Assembly: GCA_024400275.1 (NCBI GenBank)
Contig: JAKSMY010000003.1
Coordinates: 1 to 64,000 of the forward strand
Direction of reading: 5' to 3'
Source: Paludibacteraceae bacterium
GTDB taxonomy: Bacteria; Bacteroidota; Bacteroidia; Bacteroidales; Paludibacteraceae
DNA length: 64,000 nucleotides
Shown here: piece by piece, positions 19,601-26,166 of the stretch
Numbering within the stretch: the first letter of the stretch is position 1
Layout: the number at the start of each line of letters is the position of its first letter
Made by a program: the position numbers and the translations under genes
The notes under the pieces: model-generated
Seen by the model: only the letters and a program-made list of their open reading frames with translations
Database searches by the model: none
Told to the model about the DNA's origin: nothing

Positions 19601-22600
19601 AGTAGGAGTGGAGCCATGAGTGCAAACTGAAATATCATATAAGTAAATACCACTACTTCCATTTTGAGCAGCTTTGATAGAACTTATAGATGTTGTTTTT
19701 AAAGGTATGTTGTATGTAGCTGTACATTGACCCGTTGTTCCATTTGTTTGGTAGGTACCCACCTGACTACCATTAACATACAAAGTTAATGTGTATTTAC
19801 TAGTTGATGAACCACTACTGAAGTGAACAGTGATTGTTCCTGCATCGGTAGTTCCATCGGTTAGTGCAAATGGAGAAACGAAGTCTAATTGTGCATAGCC
19901 ATTTGAACTCTTAATTTTTGCATATGTAGATTGTTTATCACAATTACTATATGTGATTGTCGCGCCCGCAGTTGCATCTCCAAAATAATTAGTTTCATAG
20001 CAACTACTTACAGGAGAAGGAGTCGCAGTCCATTTGGCGTAGAAGGTTTTGTTTTCGTGGGCATCTGTGCCAATAGAGGTGACAGCAGAGCCTGAACAAT
20101 CTTGTGCAATGAACCAACCGCCAAACTCATAACCAGTTTTGGTGGCAGATTTCAGCGTTGCACCTACGCCATAAGTGTATGTGGTAGGATGGTCCGATTC
20201 GTGATTACCAGAGAAATCAGAGCCACCTTGGTCTTTGTAGGTGATGGAATAGGTTTGTGGAGTCCAAACAGCATTGAAGCGTTCGTAAGATTTCCACATT
20301 TCATAGTTGTTCCAATCAGCATCACTTTGTTTGACGATGTATGTGTCATTCTCGCGTTGCCAACCACCGAAGTCATATCCTGTTGGTGCTTCAGGAACGC
20401 TGAAGACAACTTTACCGGGGCTGGAAGCCAAACTGCTTTGGCGTTCACCAAAGAGTGAGCCGTTATTATAGAGTTCTACTACGTCGTAAGGGATAAAGGT
20501 GCAATAGAAGTTGGCATCACACCAATCGGCATTGATATCAAATTTACCAAATTGACCGGCGCGATCTTCTTCTTTTAGTCCTGTTACGCCATTCAAAGCA
20601 TCTACACTACTCTTTCCATCCCAAATAAACGGACTATTCGAACTGCTTGCATGACGTTTAGTTCCCACATAATATTTATAGGTAGCATCCGATTTATATC
20701 CATTGGGGATTTGAACCAATGGTGTTTGATAATTTTCACCCGAAACACGGATAAACTCAACCGGATTATCCTTGGAAGCATTAGTAATATCCTTGCCCAT
20801 TATCAAGACATAGGTAGGTTGGAAAGCCAATGCGTAATTTTCTGTATTGGAGTTAGTCAAAATACGATAATAACCAAGCGCATCGTGACCGGCATAATAC
20901 TGCTTTCCTTCATGTTTGCAGTCATATTTTTGCTGACCGACCATAGCCACCCAGTTGTTATTCCAATCGGCTTTAAGTGAAGGGTTATCATTAACTTTCA
21001 GTACCGTGATTTTTTCGTCATCACTTGCACTCGGTAAACGAACCTCGTCTGTACGCCACTCACCATCTGCCCCTTCTTGGTGCATACAATAGTTACGTAT
21101 ATTATTACCATTCCAAGCATGTATGAACCAATCGGTACAATCGAAACTATTTACAGTGATATTGTATGTGTTGGTTTTGCCGTTTGTTGTTGTAACTGTA
21201 ATGGTAGTCGTTCCTGCACCTTTTGCTGTTACCAAACCATCATCTATAGTAAGGATTGCGGTGTTTGCACTTTCCCAAGATGCAACTTCACCACCATATT
21301 CTGGAGATTCAGGTGTATAAGTTACATATAGTTGATTCGTTTCTCCGACCTCAAGATTCTTGTGTTCATTATTTTCCATGTGAATAGCAACCGCCGTACA
21401 AACAGTTTCCCATTGTGCGGTGAGGGTGATATCAGAGCTGATTTGTTGCAGAGTAGCGCCGTCACTTATCAAAGTGCCAGCTGTTACAGTACTGCCATTT
21501 ATCTTAACAGCCACATTAGCGAACCAACCTTTGAAGTGCATATTGGTTTTTTGGAAAGCGTTGGTGGTGAGCGTTACTTCTTCGCCAGAGGCAATACATG
21601 TTTGGCTTGCCATTTCTCCACTTGTTGCCCCATCGCCCGCGTACGCGATAGTATAAGAGGTGGGGTAAGTAACATCTAAATCGTTTTTCTCTGCATCATA
21701 AGTGAAAGTATAAGAATCGGCAGCACAACCTGTCATGTTGATATTTTTGCCGTCATCGCCACTGGCAAGTTGCCAATCGGTGCAATTCGTACTTGTCATT
21801 TCGTTAGATTCGTTTTGTGCACCATAGTAGGTATAATTGGAGCCACCGTCTGAAGTGCTACGAATCTTAAACTTGAAATTGCCGTTTTGTGGTAAATTAG
21901 GAATAGTAACCGAGCCGTTGGACATTGTATAATCCTGCCAACCTGTTTTATCGTCACCATCATTATCAAAGTCGCCATACACTGACCAAGTGGTGGTAGG
22001 GGTGGAGCCGGGACGAACAACCTTAACGGCTGTAAAATAACCATTACTATTTCTAGATACATAAATGGTTGAATATTGTGCATCTACACCATTTTTTAAA
22101 GGTATGACAAAATATCCAAAACCAGATGTGTTCGTAGAACTTCCATTTGTTGGACATTCACCAATATCATGCGTCGGATTTTTACTAGGTGTTACAAAAC
22201 TAGATAAGTAGAAATTTCCATAACCACCAAAAAAGATTGTATCTCCAGTTTGGAACTGACCAGAAGTAAGGGTTAGTTCGAAATATGAATCTGAAGCCGT
22301 AAATTTAATCATTTTTTTGTCCGAAGAACTACCTAACTTCAAATCGTCAGGTGTGCCAGTGACATAACCGTTACATCCTTGACTAGAGAATGAACCACTC
22401 CCTGTAGCACCCACAAGAATAGTACCTCCTTCTGCACTCAAGTTATCATTAATAGATGGAATCGTATTACTACCGCTCCATTGATAGTAAAATATTGTTT
22501 CTTTGCCAACTGGGGTTGGGGCTTTATCTTTCCATGTAGCAGTAACGGTGACATTAGATGCAGGCATGGTGAATTTACCATTTTCAACAGTAACTGTTTG

Positions 22601-25462
22601 GCTGTTAGCGTCTTTTACAGACCATTGGTCAAACTCTTTGCCATCAGGAGCGGTAAAAGTATTACTTAATAGAGTTACTTCAGTACCAGCAGTATAAGGA
22701 CTATTCGAGTCTGTCATCGTACCCGTACCACCACCATTGGCATAAGTGACGGTGTAGGTGGAGGCGGAGACGGTGATAATCTGTTCAACGGATTTGTCGC
22801 CGTAGGTGATGGTGACTTTAGTATCGGTTGTTTGAAGAGCAGTATTCAAATCTGGGCTGAAAGTAAAGTCACTTTCATGGCCTGCATAGGCAACATCTGC
22901 CGTAGTGTTATCGCTCATCTTCTTTGTGATAACCAAATCTGTTGGGTCAAATTTTTCGCCAGCAGTATAAGAAACTTTAGTAGGAGCCGTCTTGACTGAA
23001 ATAGAAGAGAGTGTGACAGGAGTCCAAGTGTGTTTGCCTGAAACATTAGAGGTGACAGAGCCTTTGCTATCTGTGACTTTGCAATAATAGTAATAATCAC
23101 CTGCGGTGGATTCGGCTGCTGGAGTGTATAATGCAGATGTAGCACCTGAAACCATGTGACTATCATCTACAGTGGCAGTTGCAGAGGTATTTTTATACCA
23201 TTGATAAGATAACGAGCCGGAACAAGCAGTAGCCTCCACAGACAAAGCCGTTTTAGCGACAGTACCTACTGTACCAACAGTAACAGCCGTTGTGCTGGGA
23301 TGAGTGTTAATAGTAGGACCTGTACAAGTAACTTCGAAGGTGGCAGCGATGGTGGCATCAGCAGAAAGGGTGTAGGTGCTACTGGAAGTAAAATCTGCAT
23401 TATTCACTTTCAGGGTTTTTAGTTTATACCCTGAACTTGGTGTTGCCGTGATAGTAAGAATACACGTATGTGCGAGAGACTTACTGCCAGAAGTGAAACT
23501 TTGGTCAGCATTGTTGATGTCCTTGTAAGCCACTGTAATCGTGCCGTTACTCGGTGCTGTAATTGTGGCTTTATGAGTGAGGAGGCCATCGGACTTAGTG
23601 TAATTGTAATAAGTACAACCTTGATCTGTTCCACTTGTGGTAGAAGGCACAATAGTCAAATCTCCCGTAATATCTTCTTTGATATAGTTGGTGCTCTTCG
23701 TGATAGCATATTTATCACCTGTTTGAACTTTGTAAATGCTATTTTCTCCCGTCCAACTAGAATTGTTGGCAATAGCGTATGCCACATAATTATCGTATGC
23801 AGTTGTCGTAAAGGTGTAAAGATTTGCTGTACCATTGACCTTGGTCATCTCATCTGCTGAATTGTGGCACGTGCGACCACGACGGAAATAAGGAGCAGCA
23901 TTAAATACTGTATTGTCGAAATACACTTTATGCTCTGCCGCCATGCTATGTGCAGTTTCTGGCAAAGATGTACTGGCGCAAATTTTTGGACTATTGCTGC
24001 TATTGATAATGGTATTCGGTACAAATACAATGATATAATATCTGCCATTGTTGTAATTGACAGCAGCATTTCCTCCAAGATCCCAACCACTTGAAGGACT
24101 AGTCATATTTGTGATATCTGTACAATTGAAGCCAGGGTCGCAGTTACCATTTCCATAGGCAGGATCCCAGTTATCACCCGTGGTTATTTTAAATTGGCGA
24201 TTATTACTACTTGCGTAGGTGTACCAATACCAATAAAGACCATCGGCACTTTTTTCCATCTTTTTGGCAGCCCAATTATCATCCCACTCGCCACGATAAT
24301 AATAATCTGTGGTTGTGGGGGTGGAAGAAGACGTGACCTTGATTCCTCCAATATTTGAAGAAAGACCACTTCCAAGAGCACTACTTCCAGATCCTAATGT
24401 CGTTCCACTCACATTGATTTTCGTATAAATTCGAATCATTTTAGTTCCGCTAGGAACGTTTATTGACGTATATGTTCCACAAGTACAACTACCGTAGCCG
24501 CTGATTGATAATGTAGTTGTACTAGAACAAGTTGAGTTATAAGTTGTTGTATTCCAAAAAGCGACCGCCCATGTTCCACTACTACTTGAACTATTACCAG
24601 CAACTTCAATACTCAATGTTGAAATACCACTTTCACATTTAATTTCAATGTAATTTTTAGTGGGATCCGCAACCGAATTACTAGAGAATGGCAACATCGT
24701 TTTTTTAGAACTGCCTCCACAAGTTTTATTCGTGGCACTTCCAGTGCCATTACTGCTAATTATTATGCCATCAGTAGTAGTAGCACCTTCTTTTATTTGA
24801 CTTGGGGAAAATTCTGCTCCCCACATATTACCTATGCCGAGGAAGAAGGCGAAGAGAAGAGAAACTACCTTCTTGAAAGAAGGTGTTGTTGAGCGACTGA
24901 GTCGCTTGTTGTTGCCGCAGGCGGCATTAGTCGATTGACGGTTGACAATGCACGATGCACAATGACGATTGACGGTTGACAATGCACAATGCACGGTGGC
25001 AATTGTTGAACGACCCTCGAGCGACCCTCGAACGACCCTCGAATGACCCTCGACGGTGGAGTTAGTGACGAGTCGAGAAATAGCAGAGGTGCCGAGGGCA
25101 ATTGTTGAGCGACGGAGTCGCTTGTTGTTGCCGCAAGCGGCATTGTTGGGCAGTGGGGCTGCTTGTTGGTGAGCACAAGAGGGGCTCAACGGTTGCCTAA
25201 CAATAGGCTCTACTCCCGTTCTACCCCCGTTAAAAGCAGGGACACCCTCCGACCCCCTCTGTAAGGGGGAGATGGAAATTGGTAAATCGGGGACACCCAC
25301 TGATTCCCTCTGTAAGGGGGTGATGGAAAAATTATTAAAAAGAGAATGGAAAAAAGAAAAAAGAGAATGAGCACGGTTATGTGCCGGTTGCGAAGAGGAG
25401 ATTATACCCCCCCCCCCGAGATTCTTCGTCAAGAACGAAGCAAAGGAATTAGTGAGTTTCAT
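10622..25462 (-). CDS. Giant repeat-rich surface protein with T9SS-type C-terminal tail
   Basis: 4946 residues from ATG 25462, preferred over the in-frame ATG 25510 because of the A-rich leader before it. Residues about 50-190 are encoded by dispersed DNA repeats. A hydrophobic export segment (VVSLLFAFFLGIGNMWG) follows near 196-212. The body contains roughly ten Listeria-Bacteroides (InlB B-type) repeats ending in GW...ADW/AKW-like motifs, for example at nucleotides 22530-22755, 19120-19325, 16985-17215 and 15465-15690. It also has Ig-like and Big_2-like domains (residues about 1355-1438). A possible ThuA/GATase-like domain lies near 4198-4425. The last residues (YLIHHGRLFDGQGKLVR) resemble T9SS type A tails. 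It is probably a cell-surface adhesin-like protein. No catalytic motif is certain. Confidence 0.85.
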   Translation of the reverse strand: MKLTNSFASFLTKNLGGGGIISSSQPAHNRAHSLFSFFHSLFNNFSITPLQRESVGVPDLPISISPLQRGSEGVPAFNGGRTGVEPIVRQPLSPSCAHQQAAPLPNNAACGNNKRLRRSTIALGTSAISRLVTNSTVEGHSRVVRGSLEGRSTIATVHCALSTVNRHCASCIVNRQSTNAACGNNKRLSRSTTPSFKKVVSLLFAFFLGIGNMWGAEFSPSQIKEGATTTDGIIISSNGTGSATNKTCGGSSKKTMLPFSSNSVADPTKNYIEIKCESGISTLSIEVAGNSSSSSGTWAVAFWNTTTYNSTCSSTTTLSISGYGSCTCGTYTSINVPSGTKMIRIYTKINVSGTTLGSGSSALGSGLSSNIGGIKVTSSSTPTTTDYYYRGEWDDNWAAKKMEKSADGLYWYWYTYASSNNRQFKITTGDNWDPAYGNGNCDPGFNCTDITNMTSPSSGWDLGGNAAVNYNNGRYYIIVFVPNTIINSSNSPKICASTSLPETAHSMAAEHKVYFDNTVFNAAPYFRRGRTCHNSADEMTKVNGTANLYTFTTTAYDNYVAYAIANNSSWTGENSIYKVQTGDKYAITKSTNYIKEDITGDLTIVPSTTSGTDQGCTYYNYTKSDGLLTHKATITAPSNGTITVAYKDINNADQSFTSGSKSLAHTCILTITATPSSGYKLKTLKVNNADFTSSSTYTLSADATIAATFEVTCTGPTINTHPSTTAVTVGTVGTVAKTALSVEATACSGSLSYQWYKNTSATATVDDSHMVSGATSALYTPAAESTAGDYYYYCKVTDSKGSVTSNVSGKHTWTPVTLSSISVKTAPTKVSYTAGEKFDPTDLVITKKMSDNTTADVAYAGHESDFTFSPDLNTALQTTDTKVTITYGDKSVEQIITVSASTYTVTYANGGGTGTMTDSNSPYTAGTEVTLLSNTFTAPDGKEFDQWSVKDANSQTVTVENGKFTMPASNVTVTATWKDKAPTPVGKETIFYYQWSGSNTIPSINDNLSAEGGTILVGATGSGSFSSQGCNGYVTGTPDDLKLGSSSDKKMIKFTASDSYFELTLTSGQFQTGDTIFFGGYGNFYLSSFVTPSKNPTHDIGECPTNGSSTNTSGFGYFVIPLKNGVDAQYSTIYVSRNSNGYFTAVKVVRPGSTPTTTWSVYGDFDNDGDDKTGWQDYTMSNGSVTIPNLPQNGNFKFKIRSTSDGGSNYTYYGAQNESNEMTSTNCTDWQLASGDDGKNINMTGCAADSYTFTYDAEKNDLDVTYPTSYTIAYAGDGATSGEMASQTCIASGEEVTLTTNAFQKTNMHFKGWFANVAVKINGSTVTAGTLISDGATLQQISSDITLTAQWETVCTAVAIHMENNEHKNLEVGETNQLYVTYTPESPEYGGEVASWESANTAILTIDDGLVTAKGAGTTTITVTTTNGKTNTYNITVNSFDCTDWFIHAWNGNNIRNYCMHQEGADGEWRTDEVRLPSASDDEKITVLKVNDNPSLKADWNNNWVAMVGQQKYDCKHEGKQYYAGHDALGYYRILTNSNTENYALAFQPTYVLIMGKDITNASKDNPVEFIRVSGENYQTPLVQIPNGYKSDATYKYYVGTKRHASSSNSPFIWDGKSSVDALNGVTGLKEEDRAGQFGKFDINADWCDANFYCTFIPYDVVELYNNGSLFGERQSSLASSPGKVVFSVPEAPTGYDFGGWQRENDTYIVKQSDADWNNYEMWKSYERFNAVWTPQTYSITYKDQGGSDFSGNHESDHPTTYTYGVGATLKSATKTGYEFGGWFIAQDCSGSAVTSIGTDAHENKTFYAKWTATPSPVSSCYETNYFGDATAGATITYSNCDKQSTYAKIKSSNGYAQLDFVSPFALTDGTTDAGTITVHFSSGSSTSKYTLTLYVNGSQVGTYQTNGTTGQCTATYNIPLKTTSISSIKAAQNGSSGIYLYDISVCTHGSTPTTHTVTLQVADGQSEWGTISPSSLSAVADGTSISIDGTNNKILHIGTTDITATPTKATAQYTYGFSEWSWTDNVTTVTKDITATATFTRTLNKYDVTFDLQGHGSAIDKQTIDYNGTVTKPTDPTATGYTFGGWYKENACTNAWNFSTDKVTGTTTLYAKWTQQTEGACYEIGDGTEHEDIPYGGGSFVTTGCTFTSASDIVKDERKPYTSRTSKMNTAKIGSSAKTDWSKSYVGGTCTADISSMQVGVCASGTNDFAILFSKSGDFSGNDDVSVKTLTAHDYSDANPTIQSVTIPTGGYKAFRIYRAVTINGTQYGSSSSCYVYYIKVCTGSSACAAPVPSANDIETEGLAGMVRFTYTGSNASNMYWQTSEDGTNTNYPATGSRTVAGSGNITIYLRGYDSTNDCWSTPASKQDAPIECAAPVITSQPSPVNAVLNEEITLTVETEDDDDTYQWYACNADGSNQVMLMDAIYNQHTFTTVETGTFYYVCKVKSSCGWITSSNVIAAIIKPAKFTVHYTMGADGNTAYNTTTFTANKERNAEVEGLVENLTGWTFKDADNQFYDNGQKSSSSKGYSNTMSALLNTRTAEPAADNEIISLTFDIAQDYQIGFSEILLPVAANTGKSQNFRAVLSDAYGHSITGNITNIGELNYLKNIGFTLDPSYKLVGTITLKLYAWHTSDAQFRLGKDVYISGEVTSLPEPELHWTTEPENGIVGSTMTVAAASNSSDNTGATITYASDFTAAASVNANTGLLTYKSAETNKVNISAHVTGDGIHYTSVGKSISKAITVSADVVKYSIEYRSNGSSSGATPVDANHYLEGDKITVMGNTGSLVKTGYKFNGWNTATNGSGTHYDVGDEITVGTSDIVLYAEWNNNVATGISVTPKTLDLKVGTNGNLAAALTPAGCEDETILWISEYTTAATVDGDNKSAEVTTVAPRKSFKIYAKTDRLKSNSWYATVSTYYEINYDVTNGGTASKTTDKYYEGELTLPTISNIPTGKAFTGWWTAKTDGTFIGLAGATYTPSGNVTIYAQYEDDNNEYDIAYELNGGTCSTKPETATVGTAFQVGVPTLNGHTFTGWTVSSGLVPATAKWGTSSTPATAIADASTLCINGNNNVYFKDLCAKDGEVTLTANWKENCSGGGGSTETVVIWDGSSLSDFATSPDSKTGLTWAKGSSWEMKIGDKDYAPTYNEKIYTNQAKIGSAGSGDNQVIAITIPSGYTGVIFFTGITNSSGNERSIFISKTKTKTLDESIAYISSSSTTVASAAQSSSLSAGTYYICATASVRITEIKVTMTPIGGGGAGGDCYYVTYDGNGATGGNVQDMTAYTSENNTVIVKANNFEKSGYTFNGWKDQKGTSHAAGSSFTISEDMILTAQWKEAEAGVAICWNPADDVNDQLASGTTTLTKITSKFTNATVTIEATPGTGTNNVAGSDDNSGFLKVKDCKGVKIIKIVTTQKATISLGGEQYGSNTGSFYLVDADDEKVDENISCTTGSSCTYEDLPMGTYYVYALAKTKSINFSKLCITTGEIEECTDPAIYDVSGSAMSCDGTNETITLSNSETDVTYVLRRNGTAVEGSDKTGTGSALTWVVPNSGTYTVSGTRGLCVSEMNGEAVLTVPSAEIVNDIDGATVAINTAVTLSTIIKIDDVENAGDYSVQWFRNSVQSIEGATAEGNATTCTETETQQFEHSVTPTTAGTTYYFARITTPCNAYVYTRVVAITGVSTSLSYAWTLDGNSSFSTALPQGGKHILVVTASAGEEAPTIEVEEDKGITLGTITTDGLATTAELLIGTNAEDFSITASTPVQASYAGKTETKNWTVRDCAGGSETILFDMYLSAYNTAVINPDYGGALQSIGFSNTDKATIDGHTYYKANQTLFKLTLKSGVTIQAGDQVIMKVTSSKDTKDCGFIITKGSSTTKWGEVHYDINHTEHEMVYTVPANSSMIGQSYFGFQRYSSDTYVYGLSIVRGGGSGDISTTIEWVNHPGTTVQKTVGASDFTFAAQPASTNKSTGTIEYTSSDPAKAVVNADGTVHIMAAGNVTISAKQSAVGCYMASNQLSYNLEIAEATCEDHNPYIVMSGDSPKCPDVEVVLTATKFTDGATLQWYKDGVAISGKTESTLTLTAAGVYHVVATKTCALESNAITIENNASGSAIVSTMATSFTVRGARPFSYRAVKIAQGSTYSITSNNTDLQLTLAPDATDANIIRIEGTGINTAKAASDVTITVYAGDDGCTTEATHTISITQVVAGEKNAIAWVTEGTGGGTWDATTAAKSTDVSLYKYLQQYYEVTAVNNYHTTKEAELIDFYSQFDLLLMTDYPDSKKGGYTNAFGLLIDTKPILSFEAFVANCSNWGIDGTPHNTAVTQTDLTLLCNADDIFGVDNKKFAAGTAHTLTSVADGQGLQGFLADEAPDFTMIGKITDDAVDYIACMERQVVPENRMMIFGLNSNTMDNMTSDGEEMVQGFIEYLLLNDPASIPDCSVIFHGYVDENWDNDANWENEYKPSKYATVRIDAPCKINVNNAYVGNMKIHTSSEGSTYTGKVTIPYNGALTVLKSISRIVDSKYTVQLPTTVDDIEIQSSAEGTGSLAIGAEEGTNYATTQFFSKAYRAYDGKGNRTAYWQYMGTTVYGAELGIDFAGANTYLFTNGGWKREYSGIMKVWGGYGVSQDNNKLYTMQGLLQPTKNHTYDLNYGENLVANSWTAPIRITDMETSDFVNAAPTIYIYNTGHDGGTGVYAEGATKEAGQWQTIPVNTAKLTGWEGPTVIPVGQAFQVNGTSSGAKLKLDYGQLVMPKEETLPTTPAYAPGRRMAPWIKTNNVDMMRIRVMGSQLQADLYLLESGDFNEGYDRGWDGDFVEGDGRSPMFYSISNELGNMAINALPDLEGRQIGFVPNNETTFTISFWYDGFDDWYFNDIKMQTSTLITSNNIYRFTSADGDDANRFYISKTPLQKVVPTGAADLNVENQEKKIIYKEHMYLIHHGRLFDGQGKLVR
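24890..25330 (-). repeat. Cluster of dispersed repeats forming the giant gene's 5' coding region
   Basis: A 39-bp repeat (GAGCGAC.GAGTCGCTTG then TTGCCGCAGGCGGCATT) occurs at about 24890-24929 and 25107-25146. Between and beyond these lie a TTGACGGTTGACAATG array, four CGACCCTCGA units (about 25010-25055) and two copies of a CCCCCTCTGTAAGGGGG-containing unit (25230-25325). All are translated in frame, giving low-complexity protein before the export segment. Confidence 0.75.
25427..25437 (-). repeat. Homopolymer of 11 G (coding strand) near the giant gene's start
   Basis: Eleven C on the plus strand, read as GGGGGGGGGGG at codons 9-12 of the giant gene. A one-base slip would put the 4.9-kb-residue frame out of phase, so this is a plausible slipped-strand contingency site. 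Confidence 0.7.
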
Positions 25463-25490
25463 AATATTGTTGTTTTTATTATTTATTAAC

Positions 25491-25600
25491 AGGTTTAGCA
25501 AGGTTAGCAAGGTTTAGCAGGTTTAGCGAGTTTAGCAAGGTTTAGCAAGGTTAGCAAGGTTTAGCAAGTTTAGCAAGGTTAGCAAGGTTAGCAAGGTTTA
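25491..25600. repeat. GGTTTAGCA tandem array upstream of the giant gene
   Basis: About eleven units of 9-10 bp (AGGTTTAGCA / AGGTTAGCA) fill the leader of the giant gene. Related units occur at 10151-10199 and briefly at 47257-47266. Confidence 0.85.
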
Positions 25601-25794
25601 ACACGCATAACGAGTAAGCATAAAGTCATCAATCGACTCTCTCTTTAACTTTGCAGATATTTCGTGTCCTTTAGTCATTTATTTATTTTTGCACCTTATT
25701 TTAATACACGTACGCGCGGGCATAGGCAGGGAAATCGTACCAAAAAGCACCCTAAAGAGGGTGCAAATTGGATGCTTTCCACCGTTTGCGGTTG

Positions 25795-25826
25795 CAAAGA
25801 TACAACTTTTTTATTATATACACAAA
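25795..25826 (-). promoter_or_regulatory. Promoter of the giant surface-protein operon
   Basis: Reverse-strand TATCTTTG (25795-25802) and TTTG (25823-25826) are separated by 20 bp. This gives a leader of over 300 bases that contains the GGTTTAGCA array. Confidence 0.7.
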
Positions 25827-25879
25827 AAAAAAAGTATGTTTTATAACATATTTTTCGTCGGAGCAAATCTCGTGAAATG

Positions 25880-25944
25880 AATTTGCCATGCAAATTGAGG
25901 CGTTCGGTTGCTCCTCCTCTCCCCAAAAAGCGGGCTTTTTGGGG
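25880..25944. repeat. Twin-hairpin element, copy A
   Basis: Hairpin 1 is AATTTGC-CAT-GCAAATT, the spacer is GAGGCGTTCGGTTGCTCCTC plus CTCT, and hairpin 2 is CCCCAAAAAGC-GG-GCTTTTTGGGG (25921-25944). Copies B (27993-28058) and C (28065-28129) share the spacer but have different stem sequences. Confidence 0.7.
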
Positions 25945-25946
25945 TA

Positions 25947-26013
25947 ACGCTGATAGAATAAAGAACGCTGACGCTGATGGAATAAGGACCGCTTCGCTGA
26001 TGGAATAAAGAAC
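25947..26013. repeat. Inverted TCCATCAGCG-family array
   Basis: Three imperfect units of CGCTGATGGAATAARGA. On the other strand these read TCYTTATTCCATCAGCG, the family also found at 4781-4850 and 9912-9944. Confidence 0.7.
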
Positions 26014-26040
26014 GCTGACGCTATAGGGGAGGGACGGGAA

Positions 26041-26070
26041 GGAAGAGAGGAAGAGAGGAAGAGAGGAAGA
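26041..26070. repeat. GGAAGAGA microsatellite
   Basis: Nearly four perfect copies of the 8-bp unit GGAAGAGA. Confidence 0.85.
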
Positions 26071-26116
26071 AAATATGGTTAATGTGCAACAAAAATGCAA
26101 AATAAGCACTGAAAAA

Positions 26117-26148
26117 TTTGCTTAATTTGTAAAAAAAGTGTATCTTTG
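26117..26148 (+). promoter_or_regulatory. Promoter of the AAA/DUF4143 gene
   Basis: TTTG 26117-26120, 20-bp spacer, TATCTTTG 26141-26148. The transcript starts close to ATG 26167, which excludes the upstream TTG start at 26146. Confidence 0.75.
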
Positions 26149-26166
26149 CAGAAAAATAAGACAACT

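Larger units (their letters stand above)
25601..26116. other. Non-coding spacer between divergent giant gene and ATPase
   Basis: No credible gene. In order it contains the giant gene's promoter (25795-25826), a twin-hairpin element (25880-25944), an inverted TCCATCAGCG-family array (25947-26013) and a GGAAGAGA tandem repeat (26041-26070). It ends at the ATPase promoter. Confidence 0.7.

Noticed and set aside
25491..25600. Possible CRISPR array
   Set aside because: The units are 9-10 bp with no spacers, and no cas gene is present. It is a simple tandem repeat.
25664..26109. Short frames on both strands near the giant-gene promoter
   Set aside because: They overlap promoter and repeat sequence and lack domains or credible starts.
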